From positions 496,001-560,000 of the forward strand of contig JAMAHW010000011.1 of the NCBI GenBank assembly GCA_023627715.1: a stretch of 64,000 nucleotides of DNA. Reading direction: 5' to 3'. Source of the stretch: Periconia sp. R9002. Taxonomy: Eukaryota; Ascomycota; Dothideomycetes; Pleosporales; Periconiaceae. Numbering within the stretch: the first letter of the stretch is position 1; every line of letters starts with the position of its first letter. A program made the position numbers and the translations under genes. Shown here one piece after another: positions 53,529 to 64,000 of this stretch. The notes below the pieces were generated by a model. It did no database searches and had not been told where the DNA came from. It saw nothing but the letters and a program-made list of their open reading frames with translations.

Positions 53529-55090
53529 ATGGGTGATCCACAGTTCGCCAAGTATCCGGACCTCCAGCTCGCCCAGCACATTTTCCAGCTTACCAACCCC
53601 GCCTCCTCCAAAACCGCAAAACAAGCATCTCTGAAGTCGGTTCAAGATGCAATCCAAGAGCACAAGATGGCCCCGCTCTACCGGTATTTGGCGCACCCGG
53701 TAGAAGGTGTATTGAATGCACCAGGCGAGGGTTCGGCACAGCAGCCCACGAGCCACCGGAGACCGTCATCAAGCGCCGCGACAATGCTTGCTACCAAGAA
53801 TCCCAATGTCGAAGTGCCCCTTCCGTGGGACGAGAAGCTGTTCGAGAGTTTAAAGGCAGAGAACGAGAAAGAGCTGGAAGCTATACAGAAGGAGGAAGAC
53901 GAGGCAGCGGAAAAGGCGGGCGAAACAGAAGTGCAGGCTGCTCGCGGGAAGAGGGCCGAGTTGTACAACCGCATAGGCGACAAGGTGGGTTTTTTGGATT
54001 TATGATCTGGGCAATCCCAATCGTTCTAACCCTGTGGCAGGAAAAAGCCATTGCGAGCTACGAGGCCATCTTCGAGAAGACGGGCATTCTGGGCACCAAG
54101 ATTGATCTGGTACTGGCTATAATACGCGTTGCTCTATTTTTCGGTGACAAGGTCTTGGCAAAGAAGACTATCGAGCGGGCGACTACGTTGGTGGAGAGCG
54201 GAGGTGACTGGGACCGCCGCAACCGACTCAAGGCATACCACGGCCTGCATGCTATCACTGTGCGCTCTTATTCGCAAGCTGCCCCTCTGCTCCTCGACAG
54301 TCTGTCCACCTTCACCAGCTACGAGCTATGCAGTTACTCGTGGCTTGTCATTTATGCCATTTTGGCTGGCTCTGTGGCTCTCAAGCGCGTGGACTTCAAG
54401 ACTAAGGTGGTCGATGCTCCCGAGATCAAGGCTATCGTAGGCAGTTCTGAAGATAGGCTTTCCGCCATTAGCGGACAAACGTCTGCCGGTCCTGCAGCGG
54501 GTGACGAGGAGATGGCGGATGCTTCGGGCTCCACAGCCACGCCAGTACCGACCGCGGTTAACCTCACCACGCTCGGCCAGCAGGATGCAGCTGAAGCATC
54601 GATCGACTTTTCTCCCCTCTCCAAGCTAGTGAAGAGCCTCTACGAAGGAGACTATAAGAACTTTTTCAGGGCTCTCGGAGATGTTGAAGTCAACTTCCTC
54701 AGCCAGGATCGCTATCTGTTTGAGCACAAGAGCTGGTATGTGCGAGAGATGCGGCTGCGGGGCTACCAACAGCTCCTTCAGTCGTACCGCGTTGTGGGTC
54801 TGCAGAGCATGGCCAATGACTTTGGTGTCACTGTTGACTTTCTCGACAAGTATGTCATCCAAACCCCTGTTTGTCACGTATATACTAATCAAGATAGGGA
54901 TTTGGCCAAGTTCATCGCCGCTGACCGGATACCTTGCACGATTGATCGCGTGAAGGGCATCATTGAGACCAACCGACCCGACGACAAGAACAAGCAGTAC
55001 GCAGACGTGGTGAAGCAGGGCGACCAGCTGATTACGAAGCTACAAAAGTACGGGCAGGCAGTGAGGTTGCGGGGAAGTGAGCGTGGTTGA
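53529..55090 (+). CDS. RPN7: 26S proteasome regulatory subunit Rpn7 (485 aa, two introns)
   Basis: Exons are 53529-53984, 54041-54849 and 54898-55090. The introns are GTGGGT..GGCAG and GTATGT..GATAG, and phases match. The N-terminus MGDPQFAKYPDLQLAQHIF and the helical-repeat core are characteristic. The core includes ASYEAIFEKTGILGTKIDLVLAIIRVALFFGD, GGDWDRRNRLKAYHGLHAI, AAPLLLDSLSTFTSYEL, and SLYEGDYKNFFRAL. The PCI domain follows (VREMRLRGYQQLLQSYRVV, MANDFGVTVDFLDKDLAKFI, CTIDRVKGIIETNRPDDKN). The protein is a scaffold subunit of the proteasome lid. A Thr/Ala/Asp-rich linker of ~40 residues in the middle makes it longer than yeast Rpn7 (429 aa). Expressed constitutively in other fungi. Confidence 0.95.
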
Positions 55091-56491
55091 AGGGGAGGGG
55101 CACGTGGGCATGGATATGCCACTGTAGAATAGATAATTTCGAACCATTGCGCCCAGGCCAGATGGCCGCGATGGTAAATGAATAAAAAAAAGCAATGAAC
55201 CAATGTCGAGACTCGGGACCAGAAAAATGTCGGTGTGTGACGACATGTAGAGAGTGAAGGGTCAGCGTCGTTATCGTCGCGGCGGAAGTTGGTGAGATAA
55301 CAAGATGAATCAGTGCATGTAAGAGGCGCCGACGCTGCATATACGGTGAGGACAAGGCACGCGAGGGGAGGTAAGTGATTGCAATGCTTATAATGTGCAC
55401 CTGCATAGTCGGATTCTTGTATGTCTGGAGGATCAATTCGCCGAGGGGAAGAGGGATGGATATTGGTTCGATAAGATGGGAGCACGGGTGAAAGCGGATT
55501 GGCAGTGGACGGTGGACGATATAATAATCCGACGACCGACCTCCTTTCCACCACCACACCACCCTTCTTTCCTTCTTTCTCCGTATCTCCCACCCCCAGC
55601 TTACCCCGAACCATCAGTCAGAAATATCCCCACATTCTTCTTGGACGACACGAAAAGAAAAAGAAAGCAAGGCCAGAAGGGATCCCCGTTGGACGATTCG
55701 TAGCGAGCGACGGGCCGCGGGCGCGCGCGTGGGATAGCGAGCGGCTCGTTAGGACTAGCCAGAGATCAGCTGCCGGGGGTGCATTACTCCATCGACAAGT
55801 CTCATCGCCACTACTTTGTACCGAGTTACAAGTACAGGACCCCTAAAAAGCCTCAAAACGTCGGCTTTGTACCCATCTGATGTCGCCGTCATCGGCTCGC
55901 CATGTGCGGTCATGCCTCGCCGCCACCATTGCGTCGGGCAGGTCCGGCTTCATGACCAGCAATGCCACCAAGTCAATTAGCGGCGTGGGGTTAGCAGGTA
56001 CCCTTTTCTCTCTCCTCTCTGTTTCTTACATGTTTCCTACTTTTTCACGATCCTTCTCACCTGTATACATACTGTCCTGTCCATCCACGTCTGCCCCCAC
56101 CCACCGCCATTTTGCTCGTTGCCCGTTCTGGAACACGGCCCTGCATTGTATCCTGACCCATAGTACATGCCCTTGATACACTATCCATACTCATATGTCG
56201 TAGCTTACATGTGCCTAGTGGGGCTCCCACACGCGTGCAACAGAAAAACTTATTCAAGATAGCCCACTTTCTACATAACATCCAGTTACCCCTCCATCCC
56301 GTCCCCTCTGTAGATAAAACGCAGTTGCATTGTTGATTTGGTTGATACATATCGCAAGCTTCGCTCTGCTCCGATTTTCTCTTCTTCGTATATTTGACTA
56401 CCTCAATCTTCGATTCGTTGTTCTGTTTTTCAAGTCGAACCATACTCATCATTGCTATCCAGGGTCTCACGTAGCCCCGCCATATCGAACC
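55091..56491. other. intergenic region
   Basis: 1.4 kb holding the RPN7 3' UTR and the alanine aminotransferase promoter, including a GC-rich patch (55700-55745) and a T/C-rich 5' leader. No gene supported. Confidence 0.5.
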
Positions 56492-58097
56492 ATGTCGTCC
56501 ACCACGCCCCGCCGCGCCCTCAACCTCTCCAACATCAACCAAAACGTCCGGGGAGCCAAGTACGCCGTCCGTGGTGAGCTGGCCGTGCGCTCCGAGGAGT
56601 ACCGTGCAAAGCTTCAAAAGCACGAGGGAAGCGACCTCCCCTTCGACACCGTCATTGCCGCAAACATCGGAAATCCCCAGCAGTTGGACCAGAAGCCCAT
56701 CACATTCTTCAGGCAGGTGGCCAGTCTGCTCGAGAACCCTCTGCTGTTGGAGCACGAGGATGTCTTGACCGGCAGCTTGGGATACAAGACCGATGTCATT
56801 GAGCGCGCAAAGACGTTGTTGAAGGAGGTCAAGAGTGTGGGTGCCTACAGCCAGAGTCAGGGTGCGCCAGGAATCAGGGAGAGCGTTGCCAAATACATTG
56901 AGCGTATGTAATCTGCTCTTCTGCGCTGGGCAGAGATACTAAGCCGTTGAAACAGGACGAGATGGCTACCCAGCCAACTTCCACGACATCTACCTCAGCA
57001 ACGGTGCCTCCTCAGGGGTTAACACCCTCCTGAACGTCATCTGCGCTTCCCCGAAGACTGGCATCATGGTGCCAATTCCCCAATACCCTCTCTACACCGC
57101 CACACTGTCCGTCCTCAACGCCACCTGCGTCCCCTACTACTTGGATGAAAGCTCTGCTTGGGGAACCAGCCTCGACGAAGTCCGCTCCGCCTACGACAAG
57201 GCCGTCTCCGAGGGCACCGACGTCAAAGCGATTGCCATCATCAACCCCGGAAACCCAACCGGCGCATCTCTCTCGGCCGCCGACATCAAGGCTGTCCTCA
57301 AGTTTGCCTCTGAAAAGGGCATTGTCGTCATTGCTGACGAAGTATACCAAACCAATGTCTTCATCGGCGAGTTCATCTCCTTCAAGAAAGCCCTGCGCGA
57401 TCTCCAGAAGGAGGAACCTGGCAAGTACGACAACGTCGAGCTGGCCTCCCTTCACAGTGTTTCCAAGGGTATGGTGGGCGAGTGCGGACACCGCGGTGGG
57501 TACTTTGAGCTCGTGGGCTTCGATCCCGAGGTCGCGGCGGAGATCTACAAGTTCATCAGCATTCAATTGTGCCCGCCGGTGCTGGGTCAGTGCATTGTAG
57601 AGCTCATGGTGAACCCTCCCAAGGAGGGCGAGCCTAGCTACGAGCTCTACAAGAAGGAGTACGATGGTATCTTCGAAGGGTTGAAGAAGCGTGCGTACGC
57701 TCTGTACGAGGCCTTCAAGCAGATGGAGGGTGTCGAGTGCCAGGAGCCCCAGGTTCGTCGTTTTTCTCACACCACCTTTTCCATTGTCTTGCTTTCACCG
57801 TTTCGTACGTTGGAAGAATTGATATACTAACGCATGTGCCAGGGCTCCATGTACCTCTTCCCGACCATCACCCTCCCCGCCAAAGCCATTGAGCAAGCGA
57901 AGAAGGAGGGCCGCCAACCCGACGAGTTCTACTGCTTCCGCATGCTCGACGCCACGGGCATCTGCGTGGTTGCAGGGTCTGGCTTTGGGCAGCGCGAGAA
58001 CACGCTGCACTTCCGCACCACTTTCCTTGCGCCCGGCACCGAATGGACCGGTCGCATCGTCAAGTTCCACAAGGAATTCATGGAGGAGTTCAAATAG
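56492..58097 (+). CDS. ALT1: alanine aminotransferase (487 aa, two introns)
   Basis: Exons are 56492-56903, 56956-57752 and 57843-58097, with introns GTATGT..AACAG and GTTCGT..TGCCAG and all phases matching. The frame is open upstream of the ATG but without another ATG. Motifs of fold-type I PLP enzymes are present: NIGNPQQLDQKPITFFRQV at the substrate end, NGASSGVNTLLN, INPGNPTGA, VIADEVYQTNVF, and SLHSVSKGMVGECGHRGGY with the PLP lysine near residue 308. VVAGSGFGQ and HFRTTFL lie near the C-terminus. The enzyme interconverts alanine plus 2-oxoglutarate with pyruvate plus glutamate. Its length and N-terminus match the fungal ALT1/ALT2 type. The short basic N-terminus (SSTTPRRALNLSN) gives only a weak hint of mitochondrial import. 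Confidence 0.95.
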
Positions 58098-59254
58098 GCA
58101 TGGACCCCGTGATGCATGCACGCACGCGTGTTGTTGTCGATGGACTTCTCGATCGGTCAAGCATCTCCGCATGTCGGACCGACATTTGGAGAGATGATTG
58201 ACACCCCCGCGGAGAGGTCAGGTGGCCGCTGATATGGAGGGGTTGGGCACGAACGAACCGGTGGATAGAGGACATGGACTCTGTTCGATCCGAGATGCAT
58301 CGAATGAAAAATATGGTCTAAGGGTTTAGTTCCATGGAAACTGTGTGGAATGTCACCCTTCGATGTTTTTATTGATTGTTTTTGCCTTCCGTGTTGGGGA
58401 ATTGGGGGTTTCATTTTAGAAAACGGGCGAATCAGCGGCCGCATAGCCCCGCTGCCCGTGTACGGTTTAGCCTAACTTAGGACCAGAGCATACCTCACCT
58501 CACTCCATCATCTTTTTCACAATCAACATCAATTCTGCTGCCTTTTCATTTTTTCTTTCTTTCTGTGATATCTTTCTGGGACTGGCACTCTTCTTCTCTG
58601 CAAATCATCCGGTCTCTACATATGCCGCTCCTGCTAGATGCAAGAGAGGGCCCAATCCCTACATGTACATCCCGATCCCCGTCTCGCGTGAAAAGATCCC
58701 TAAATTCCGAAGGTCGCAAAAACGTCATCTCCCCGAATTTCACATGCTGTGCCATCTGAGCAACCTGCCTAATCCGTTTAGAAACTCTGCTTTTCTGGGG
58801 TCAAATCCCTCCTTTGCAATTCGACGACGCTTGTTTTGATTGACACGGATTGCGCATTTAGGCTGTGTGTGTTGTATCCTACATGGGAGGTACCCACTCG
58901 CGAGGTTCGACGTGCAGGGGAGAGGGAGGGAGTGGGGGTATATATATGTATGTTTAGGTACCGGTAAGGTGGGTGTTGATATGGAAAGGACGGCCCTTTG
59001 AACCTTCGCTCACGTCACACAGGCTTTGCACATGCAAAAGTCCATTTTTTGTCTCCCTGTTTACGGTAGATATCTACCGTACCGCTTCTGTGTTGTTTTT
59101 GTTTTCGCATCGGGACCTGGTTGATGGGTTTTGTTCCTACCTAGGGTAATTCCTATTGCTTTATATCAACGTCTACATACCTACCCACCTCCAACATAAC
59201 CTCCTTCGACTCTGCACCTGGTCGCTATCCAAGTATTTTCATCAGACCGTCGCC
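58098..59254. other. intergenic region and glucoamylase promoter
   Basis: Contains the aminotransferase 3' UTR, a TATATATA run near 58937 and a GTGGGG sequence just before it. GTGGGG fits the CreA carbon-repression consensus SYGGRG but is short enough to occur by chance. No gene supported. Confidence 0.5.
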
Positions 59255-61237
59255 ATGATCGTAAGCAGCGCGGTGGTTTTCGGGGCGTTGTTTGCGTCCG
59301 TGAGCGGGTTCCCAGCGAGCAGTGAAAACCGGAATGTCAACAAGCGTGATGCGCTCGACGACTGGATAGCGCGTCAAGAGCCGATTTCGTACGCTGGGAT
59401 CCTCGCGAATATCGGCGAGGCGGGCGCGAGGTCGTATGGAGCTGGAAGGGGGTTGTTGCTTGCGAGTCCATCGACGGTGGATCCGAATTGTGAGTGAAGT
59501 AACATCGTTGGTCCTGTATCTCTATCTCTAGAATGAGACAGGGAGAAAGGAGGAAAGATGGAGAAGAAAGAGGCTAATCCGTTCGAATCCACAGATTTCT
59601 ACACCTGGACACGAGATTCAGCACTCACCTTCAAAGCCCTCGTGGACCGCTTCCTCGCGACCAACGACGCCGTGCTCCAGACCCACATCAACGACTATAT
59701 CACGGCGCAAGCAGGCCTCCAAGCCGTATCGAACCCATCTGGCTCTCTTTCGGACGGCTCGGGGCTCGGTGAGCCCAAATTCCAACCCAACGGCACCGCC
59801 TTCACGGGAGACTGGGGCCGCCCGCAGAGAGACGGTCCAGCGCTCCGCGCAACAGCCCTCATCACGTACGGCAAATGGCTCCTCGCCAACGGCTACCGCG
59901 ACACCGCCGTCTCCAACATCTGGCCCATTGTGCAAAACGACCTCGCCTACGTCGCGCAGTACTGGAATCAAACAGGCTTCGACCTGTGGGAGGAAGTCCG
60001 CGGGTCGTCCTTCTTCACATCAGCAGCCCAACACCGCGCCCTCGTCGAAGGGTCCGCCTTCGCCGCCTCCATCGGATCGTCCTGCACCGCCTGCGACTCC
60101 CAAGCCCCCCTCATCCGATGTTTCCTCCAAACCTACTGGAACGGCGCGTACATCGTCTCCAACATCAACGTCGCCAACGGCAACAACCGCGGCGGCAAAG
60201 ACGTAAACTCCATCCTCACGACCCTCACGACCTTCGACCCCCTCGACACCACCTGCTCCGACCTAACCTACCAACCCTGCTCCCCCAAAGCCCTCTCCAA
60301 CCACAAAATCGTCACCGACGCCTTCCGCTCCACCTACCCCCTCAACGCCAACATCCCCCCCAACGCCGGCGTCGCCGTAGGTCGCTACCCCGAAGACGTC
60401 TACTACGGCGGCAACCCATGGTACCTCGCGACCCTCGCGGCAGCCGAGCAACTCTACCTCGCGCACGCGCAAATCTCCCGCCACGCCTCCCTCACCATAA
60501 CCACCATCTCCCTCCCCTTCTGGGAAGCCCTCGACGAATCCACCGCCGCCGAAGGCACCTTCCCTTCCTCCTCCTCAACCTACACCACCCTCCTCGCCGC
60601 CCTGCGCACCTACGCAGACTCGTACCTCGCCGTCGCGCAGAAATACACGCCCACCACCGACGGCGCCCTCGCTGAGCAATTCGACCGCTCCACGGGCACC
60701 CCACTCTCCGCTAAACACCTCACATGGTCCTACGCCGCCCTCCTCACCACCGTCGCCGCACGCAGCGCCTCCACCCTCCCTGGTTCCTGGGGCGCCGCTA
60801 ACATTTCGTCTGTCCCGTCCACATGCTCCCCTGGCTCCGTACCGGGAACCTACACCGCACCAAACACTCAACTCACGTGGCCCGTCCCCACCACATCCAC
60901 CTGCCCCTCCTCAATACAAAACATAACAACCACATTCAACGTACTCACCCGCACCGTCGTCGGACAGGATATCTTCGTCGCGGGGAGTATCCCCGCGCTC
61001 GGGAATTGGAATACGTCCCTTGCGCTCCCGCTGCAGGCGAGTCGGTACCGCGATCCGGATTTTCCGCTGTGGTTTGGGAGTGTGGGTGTGGCGAGGGGGC
61101 AGAGGGTTGAGTATAAGTTTGTGAGGAAGGATGGAGGGGGGAATGTGGTGTGGCAGGATGGCGCGAATCAAGTGGTCGAGGTGCAGACGCAGGGTAGCGG
61201 GTGTAGGGATGGGGTTGCGGTTGGGGGGAGTTGGTGA
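59255..61237 (+). CDS. secreted glucoamylase, GH15 with C-terminal CBM20 (625 aa, one intron)
   Basis: Exons are 59255-59489 and 59595-61237. The 105-nt intron (GTGAGT to CCACAG) completes VDPNYFYTWTRDSALT, a GH15 hallmark. A signal peptide (residues ~1-19) is followed by a short propeptide ending in a Kex2-type KR site (NVNKR), and the mature start is DALDDWIARQE. GH15 signatures include GEPKFQPNGTAFTGDWGRPQRDGPALRA, FDLWEEVRGSSFFT (general acid Glu) and GGNPWYLATLAAAEQLY. GALAEQFDRSTGTPLSAKHLTWSYAALLT carries the second catalytic Glu. The last ~110 residues are a CBM20 starch-binding domain (TFNVLTRTVVGQDIFVAGSIPALGNW, VEYKFVRKDGGGNVVWQDGANQ). The Ser/Thr-rich linker between domains is much shorter than in Aspergillus GlaA. 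It releases glucose from starch ends outside the cell. GC-rich third positions suggest strong expression. Confidence 0.95.
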
Positions 61238-61577
61238 TTTGTGGGGTGAGGGGATGGGGGGATGGTGGAGCGTTTTCTTTTTATTTTTGTTTTTTTGGAG
61301 GGGAGGGTAGCGAAATGAAATGAAATGAAATGATGCAAGTTTCTTCTCTTACGTGAACTTTTTTTTTTTTTGGTTTGATTTGGTTTGTGGGTGAGTTCCG
61401 TTTTGAACCGTGTGGGATTGTGTGTCTGGTCTGGAGAGACAAAGGGAGGGGAATCAAAATAAGGACAGGCAGGCAGGCACGCCACATGCATAGACCTGGG
61501 ATGGTGGTGGTAAAGGTACCTACCTATGTAGGTATTTTTTTCGCTAAGGTAAGGTATGTGAGTGTTTTCATGTGGTG

Positions 61578-61587
61578 NNNNNNNNNN
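61578..61587. other. assembly gap (10 N)
   Basis: Ten N bases in the spacer between glucoamylase and MED7. Confidence 0.99.
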
Positions 61588-61617
61588 CTAAGGTTATTTT
61601 TGTTCTTGTTTTATTTT

Positions 61618-61638
61618 CCCCCCCCCCCCCCCCCCCCC
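61618..61638. repeat. 21-nt poly-C tract
   Basis: An uninterrupted C run beginning 30 bp after the second N gap, mirroring the G tract beside the first gap. Confidence 0.8.
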
Positions 61639-62136
61639 TCTCCCTCGTGCGTGTGTATCATTTTCTTGAGACATGTTGAGAGAGGATTGATTGCGAGCGT
61701 TTTGTAAAAACAAAACCAAAAAAAAAGTAATGATTTATCTCCTCTTTTTTTTTTTTTTTATATATCGAGTTTATGTCCTTCGTTTCATGTTTTCGGCCCT
61801 TTCGCAAAACGTTATACGAATTCTCTCGAATTGCTGTACATGGTTGAAACAGAGCGAACGAACGAAGAAAAAAAAAGATGCCCCCCCTGTTGTGGTTAAC
61901 CCCCTCGGGCTCGGTTAACAACGCCAAAAAGCTTTTTCCCCCCAATTGAGCTTTAAACGGATAGAAAAGGTTGTTGACTTTAGAGGGATGGATGGATGTT
62001 GTTAAGAGCTTATAGAGGGTTTATTTCCCCTCGTTACGTTCTATTGCCATTGTTGTTGGTAAAGGACGGGGAAGTGGTGGTTAGGTTGACGCCCTGGGTC
62101 CAAACCTCGCAGTGAATGATTAAACCAACCCCACAC

Positions 62137-63168
62137 TCACACCCCCTCCAAAACCCTCCACATCTCCCTCCCTCTCTCCCTCTCCTCCTCCCTTTCCTCC
62201 TCCTCCTTCCTCCCATCCTCTCTTTCCACCTCTCCCCCTCCCTCACCCCCCGCCCTCCTCAACCCCTCCACCACCTCCGCCACGCGCCCCCTAACCCTCC
62301 TCACCCCCTCAACCTCCCTCCTCTTCCGCTCAACCTGCCCCTCCAACACCGCAATCAGCGTCTCCCGCGCCTGATGCGGCCTATACTCATTAATCAACGC
62401 ATGCATATTCATCACCAGATTCAGGATCTCCCTCAGGATCTTGTCTTTCGCTTTGTCGTAGAGCGGTTGGTCCGGGTTGAAGGGGTTGGAGGGGAGGATG
62501 ATGGAAGGGCCATTGCCTTGTTCGTCTGGCGGTGTGGGTGCGGTGGGGTCCGTGGCGAGAATACCCAGGAGCTCGATGTGTTTGAGGAGTATGGAGCGGA
62601 GGAAGCGGAAGAGGTAGGTTTGGCGGTTTAGTGTTCCGGATTGTTCTTGTGTTGTTTCTTCTTCGTCTTGTTTTGGTGTCGAGGTGGAGAGGGAGGAGGA
62701 GGAAGAAGAAGGGTATAATTGTTTGTATTCCCACAGCGGGAGCAGCCCTTGTGATGTTTCGGGATTCCAGAGCCGGTTCCGCACGTACTGCATAATGTAC
62801 TCGAACGGGTCGTCGCCGCCGAGTTTGGTGGGTTTGCCGAAGACGCGGTATTCGGTCGACGGCGGGGGCGGTGGAGGTGGAATAAGGTAGGTGAGTTGGG
62901 AGCGGAGGGGTGCGGGGAGGGTGAGGAGGTCGGAGGGGGTTAGGGTGGTTGTTGGGAATGGTGAGGTGGTGTCTTTGGTGTCCTTTTTGGAGGGGTTGGT
63001 GGTTTCATTGTTGGAGAGGGTGGTGGTGGTCGAGGTGAGGGTTTCTTGGGCTTGTTTGAGCGCCGCGATGTTGGTCGGTGTGAAGTGTTTGTAGAAGGGT
63101 GGTGGGGCGGGGAAGATGGAGGTTAGGAATTGCTCCTCTTCTTCTGGTGGTGGGGGTTGCTGAGCCAT
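62137..63168 (-). CDS. MED7: Mediator complex subunit 7 (343 aa, intronless)
   Basis: The start is ATG 63168. The Med7 signature lies at the N-terminus: FLTSIFPAPPPFYKHFTPTN, then LIPPPPPPPSTEYRVFGKP in place of the usual PP-rich segment, and the long conserved helix region. That region includes LNRQTYLFRFLRSILLKHIELLGILATDP and YDKAKDKILREILNLVMNMHALINEYRPHQARETL. The C-terminal ~90 residues are a highly charged Arg/Glu coiled coil. Med7 pairs with Med21 and Med31 in the middle module of Mediator and helps RNA polymerase II initiation. The protein is longer than yeast Med7 (222 aa) because of Ser/Thr/Pro-rich insertions. It shares a divergent promoter with the oxidoreductase gene. Confidence 0.94.
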   Translation of the reverse strand: MAQQPPPPEEEEQFLTSIFPAPPPFYKHFTPTNIAALKQAQETLTSTTTTLSNNETTNPSKKDTKDTTSPFPTTTLTPSDLLTLPAPLRSQLTYLIPPPPPPPSTEYRVFGKPTKLGGDDPFEYIMQYVRNRLWNPETSQGLLPLWEYKQLYPSSSSSSLSTSTPKQDEEETTQEQSGTLNRQTYLFRFLRSILLKHIELLGILATDPTAPTPPDEQGNGPSIILPSNPFNPDQPLYDKAKDKILREILNLVMNMHALINEYRPHQARETLIAVLEGQVERKRREVEGVRRVRGRVAEVVEGLRRAGGEGGGEVEREDGRKEEEEREEERERGREMWRVLEGV

Positions 63169-63820
63169 TGGATGGGGTTCTTGTCGTGTATGTATGCGGA
63201 TTTAGGCGGTTTGTCGCGGCATGAGATGTTTGTGGTGATTTCCTTGTCGTGTTGTTGTCGAGGGAGAGCTATCGGACGCGTTTGGAGCTTGGGAGAGGGT
63301 TTTCTTGGCGATCGGAGCTTCGTAGCCTCGGTAGCACGCACGGGCCATGTGGTATAATTCGTTCGCTCGTCTAAAACTTTCTTGTATTTCAAATCATGAT
63401 GAACATCTGTTGCAAGATCTGATGGCTAAGATGGTGGCTTTCAGTAATAACCGGCGTTGTTTCGCTCATCTCTCGGTAACGCCGCGTTTCTCCTCTTAGC
63501 GGCGGAACCCCATTCCCCTTAGACGTACTCGCGACAAGAACACGGAACCTTAATTAGTCATCCAAACTTAAAGATCACTTCGGCAAGATTCTACGGTGGG
63601 GCATCTGAAGGTAAATACAAGTATGAAGGATGGCTTTCTTTGACCTCGGTGTGACGTGTACAAGTACTGATGTGGTTACTGTTGCGTTGATATTCTGCTT
63701 TTCATACATAAGTACCCGGGTACCCACAACAGGGTGCTCTTTCATAACCACCTCTCACTAGATAGTCTTCCCCACGACCTCACGTAAGCATTGAACCATT
63801 ATACATCTCATCTAAAGAAC
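63169..63820. other. divergent promoter region of MED7 and the oxidoreductase gene
   Basis: 652 bp between two start codons that face outward. No gene supported. The right half is AT-richer and holds the leader of the oxidoreductase. Confidence 0.5.
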
Positions 63821-64000
63821 ATGTCGACTCGTCACGCACTTATCCTCAAGGCGGTCGGTGAAGCGGAGGTGCAAGAGATTCCACGCCCAAAACTCACAGA
63901 TGACCGCATAATCGTCAAGACCAAAGCAGTGGCACTGAATCCCACGGACTGGAAATCGCTCTTCAGACCTCGCACTGATCCCGAGAAGCCGACGAACATT
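63821..64000 (+). CDS. zinc-type alcohol dehydrogenase-like oxidoreductase (MDR), N-terminal 60 codons only
   Basis: ATG 63821 (AAGAACATGTCG) opens a frame that runs to the end of the window. The 60 residues start MSTRHALILKAVGEAEVQEIP and contain VALNPTDWKSLF, the usual N-terminal mark of fungal medium-chain reductases related to trans-acting enoyl reductases and ToxD-like proteins. These bind NADP(H) and reduce or oxidise small carbonyl compounds; some belong to polyketide clusters. The NAD-binding domain lies outside the window, so the subgroup and substrate cannot be called. Confidence 0.8.
   Translation, partial: MSTRHALILKAVGEAEVQEIPRPKLTDDRIIVKTKAVALNPTDWKSLFRPRTDPEKPTNI

Larger units (their letters stand above)
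61238..62136. other. intergenic region between convergent genes, with gap and homopolymers
   Basis: Contains (GAAAT)n near 61313-61332, runs of T, a 10-N gap, a 21-base C tract and further A and T runs to ~61880. No gene supported, and the assembly is weak here. Confidence 0.5.

Noticed and set aside
1..64000. tRNA genes
   Set aside because: I looked for B-box sequences (GGTTCRANNCC) with matching stems by eye and found none convincing. A tRNAscan-SE run would settle it.

Overview
The window is nuclear DNA of a filamentous ascomycete (Pezizomycotina). The evidence is short spliceosomal introns (about 47 to 128 nt, GTRNGY donors, CTAAC/CTAAT-like branch sites, YAG acceptors), HET-domain genes, a PTH11/fungal-rhodopsin-type receptor, a Prm10/ThrE-type membrane protein, a secreted GH15-CBM20 glucoamylase and an S10 carboxypeptidase. 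Placement in Dothideomycetes is a guess from overall gene style and cannot be proved here. Two 10-N assembly gaps lie at 18308-18317 and 61578-61587.

Layout. (1) 1-13.4 kb: a conserved-looking 445-aa fungal protein of unknown function, a 1534-aa low-complexity orphan protein, and a Prm10-like (ThrE family) transporter on the minus strand. (2) 13.4-49.1 kb: gene-poor accessory DNA. It holds an FAD monooxygenase, a frameshifted HET gene, a cytochrome P450, an intact HET gene, a secreted serine carboxypeptidase, a Git1-like MFS transporter, a 2.5-kb element with about 110-bp terminal inverted repeats around a broken zinc-finger gene, a small secreted cysteine-rich protein, an HNH-nuclease gene with a decayed 5' half, a PTH11-like receptor, a 1.5-kb degenerate minisatellite and a frameshifted protein kinase. 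(3) 49.8-64 kb: dense housekeeping DNA with PEX11, the mRNA cap methyltransferase ABD1, proteasome subunit RPN7, alanine aminotransferase, glucoamylase, Mediator MED7 and the start of a zinc-type (MDR) oxidoreductase that runs off the window.

The housekeeping genes are intact and splice cleanly. All reading-frame breaks I found (HET, zinc finger, HNH, kinase) lie between 18 and 49 kb, together with every larger repeat. The most interesting object is the inverted-repeat-bounded cassette at 34.94-37.45 kb. It contains no transposase. Its single gene joins a CCCH finger to a Zn2Cys6-spaced cysteine cluster and is flanked by two different internal minisatellites. Part of its 5' region recurs, diverged, near 27.7 kb.
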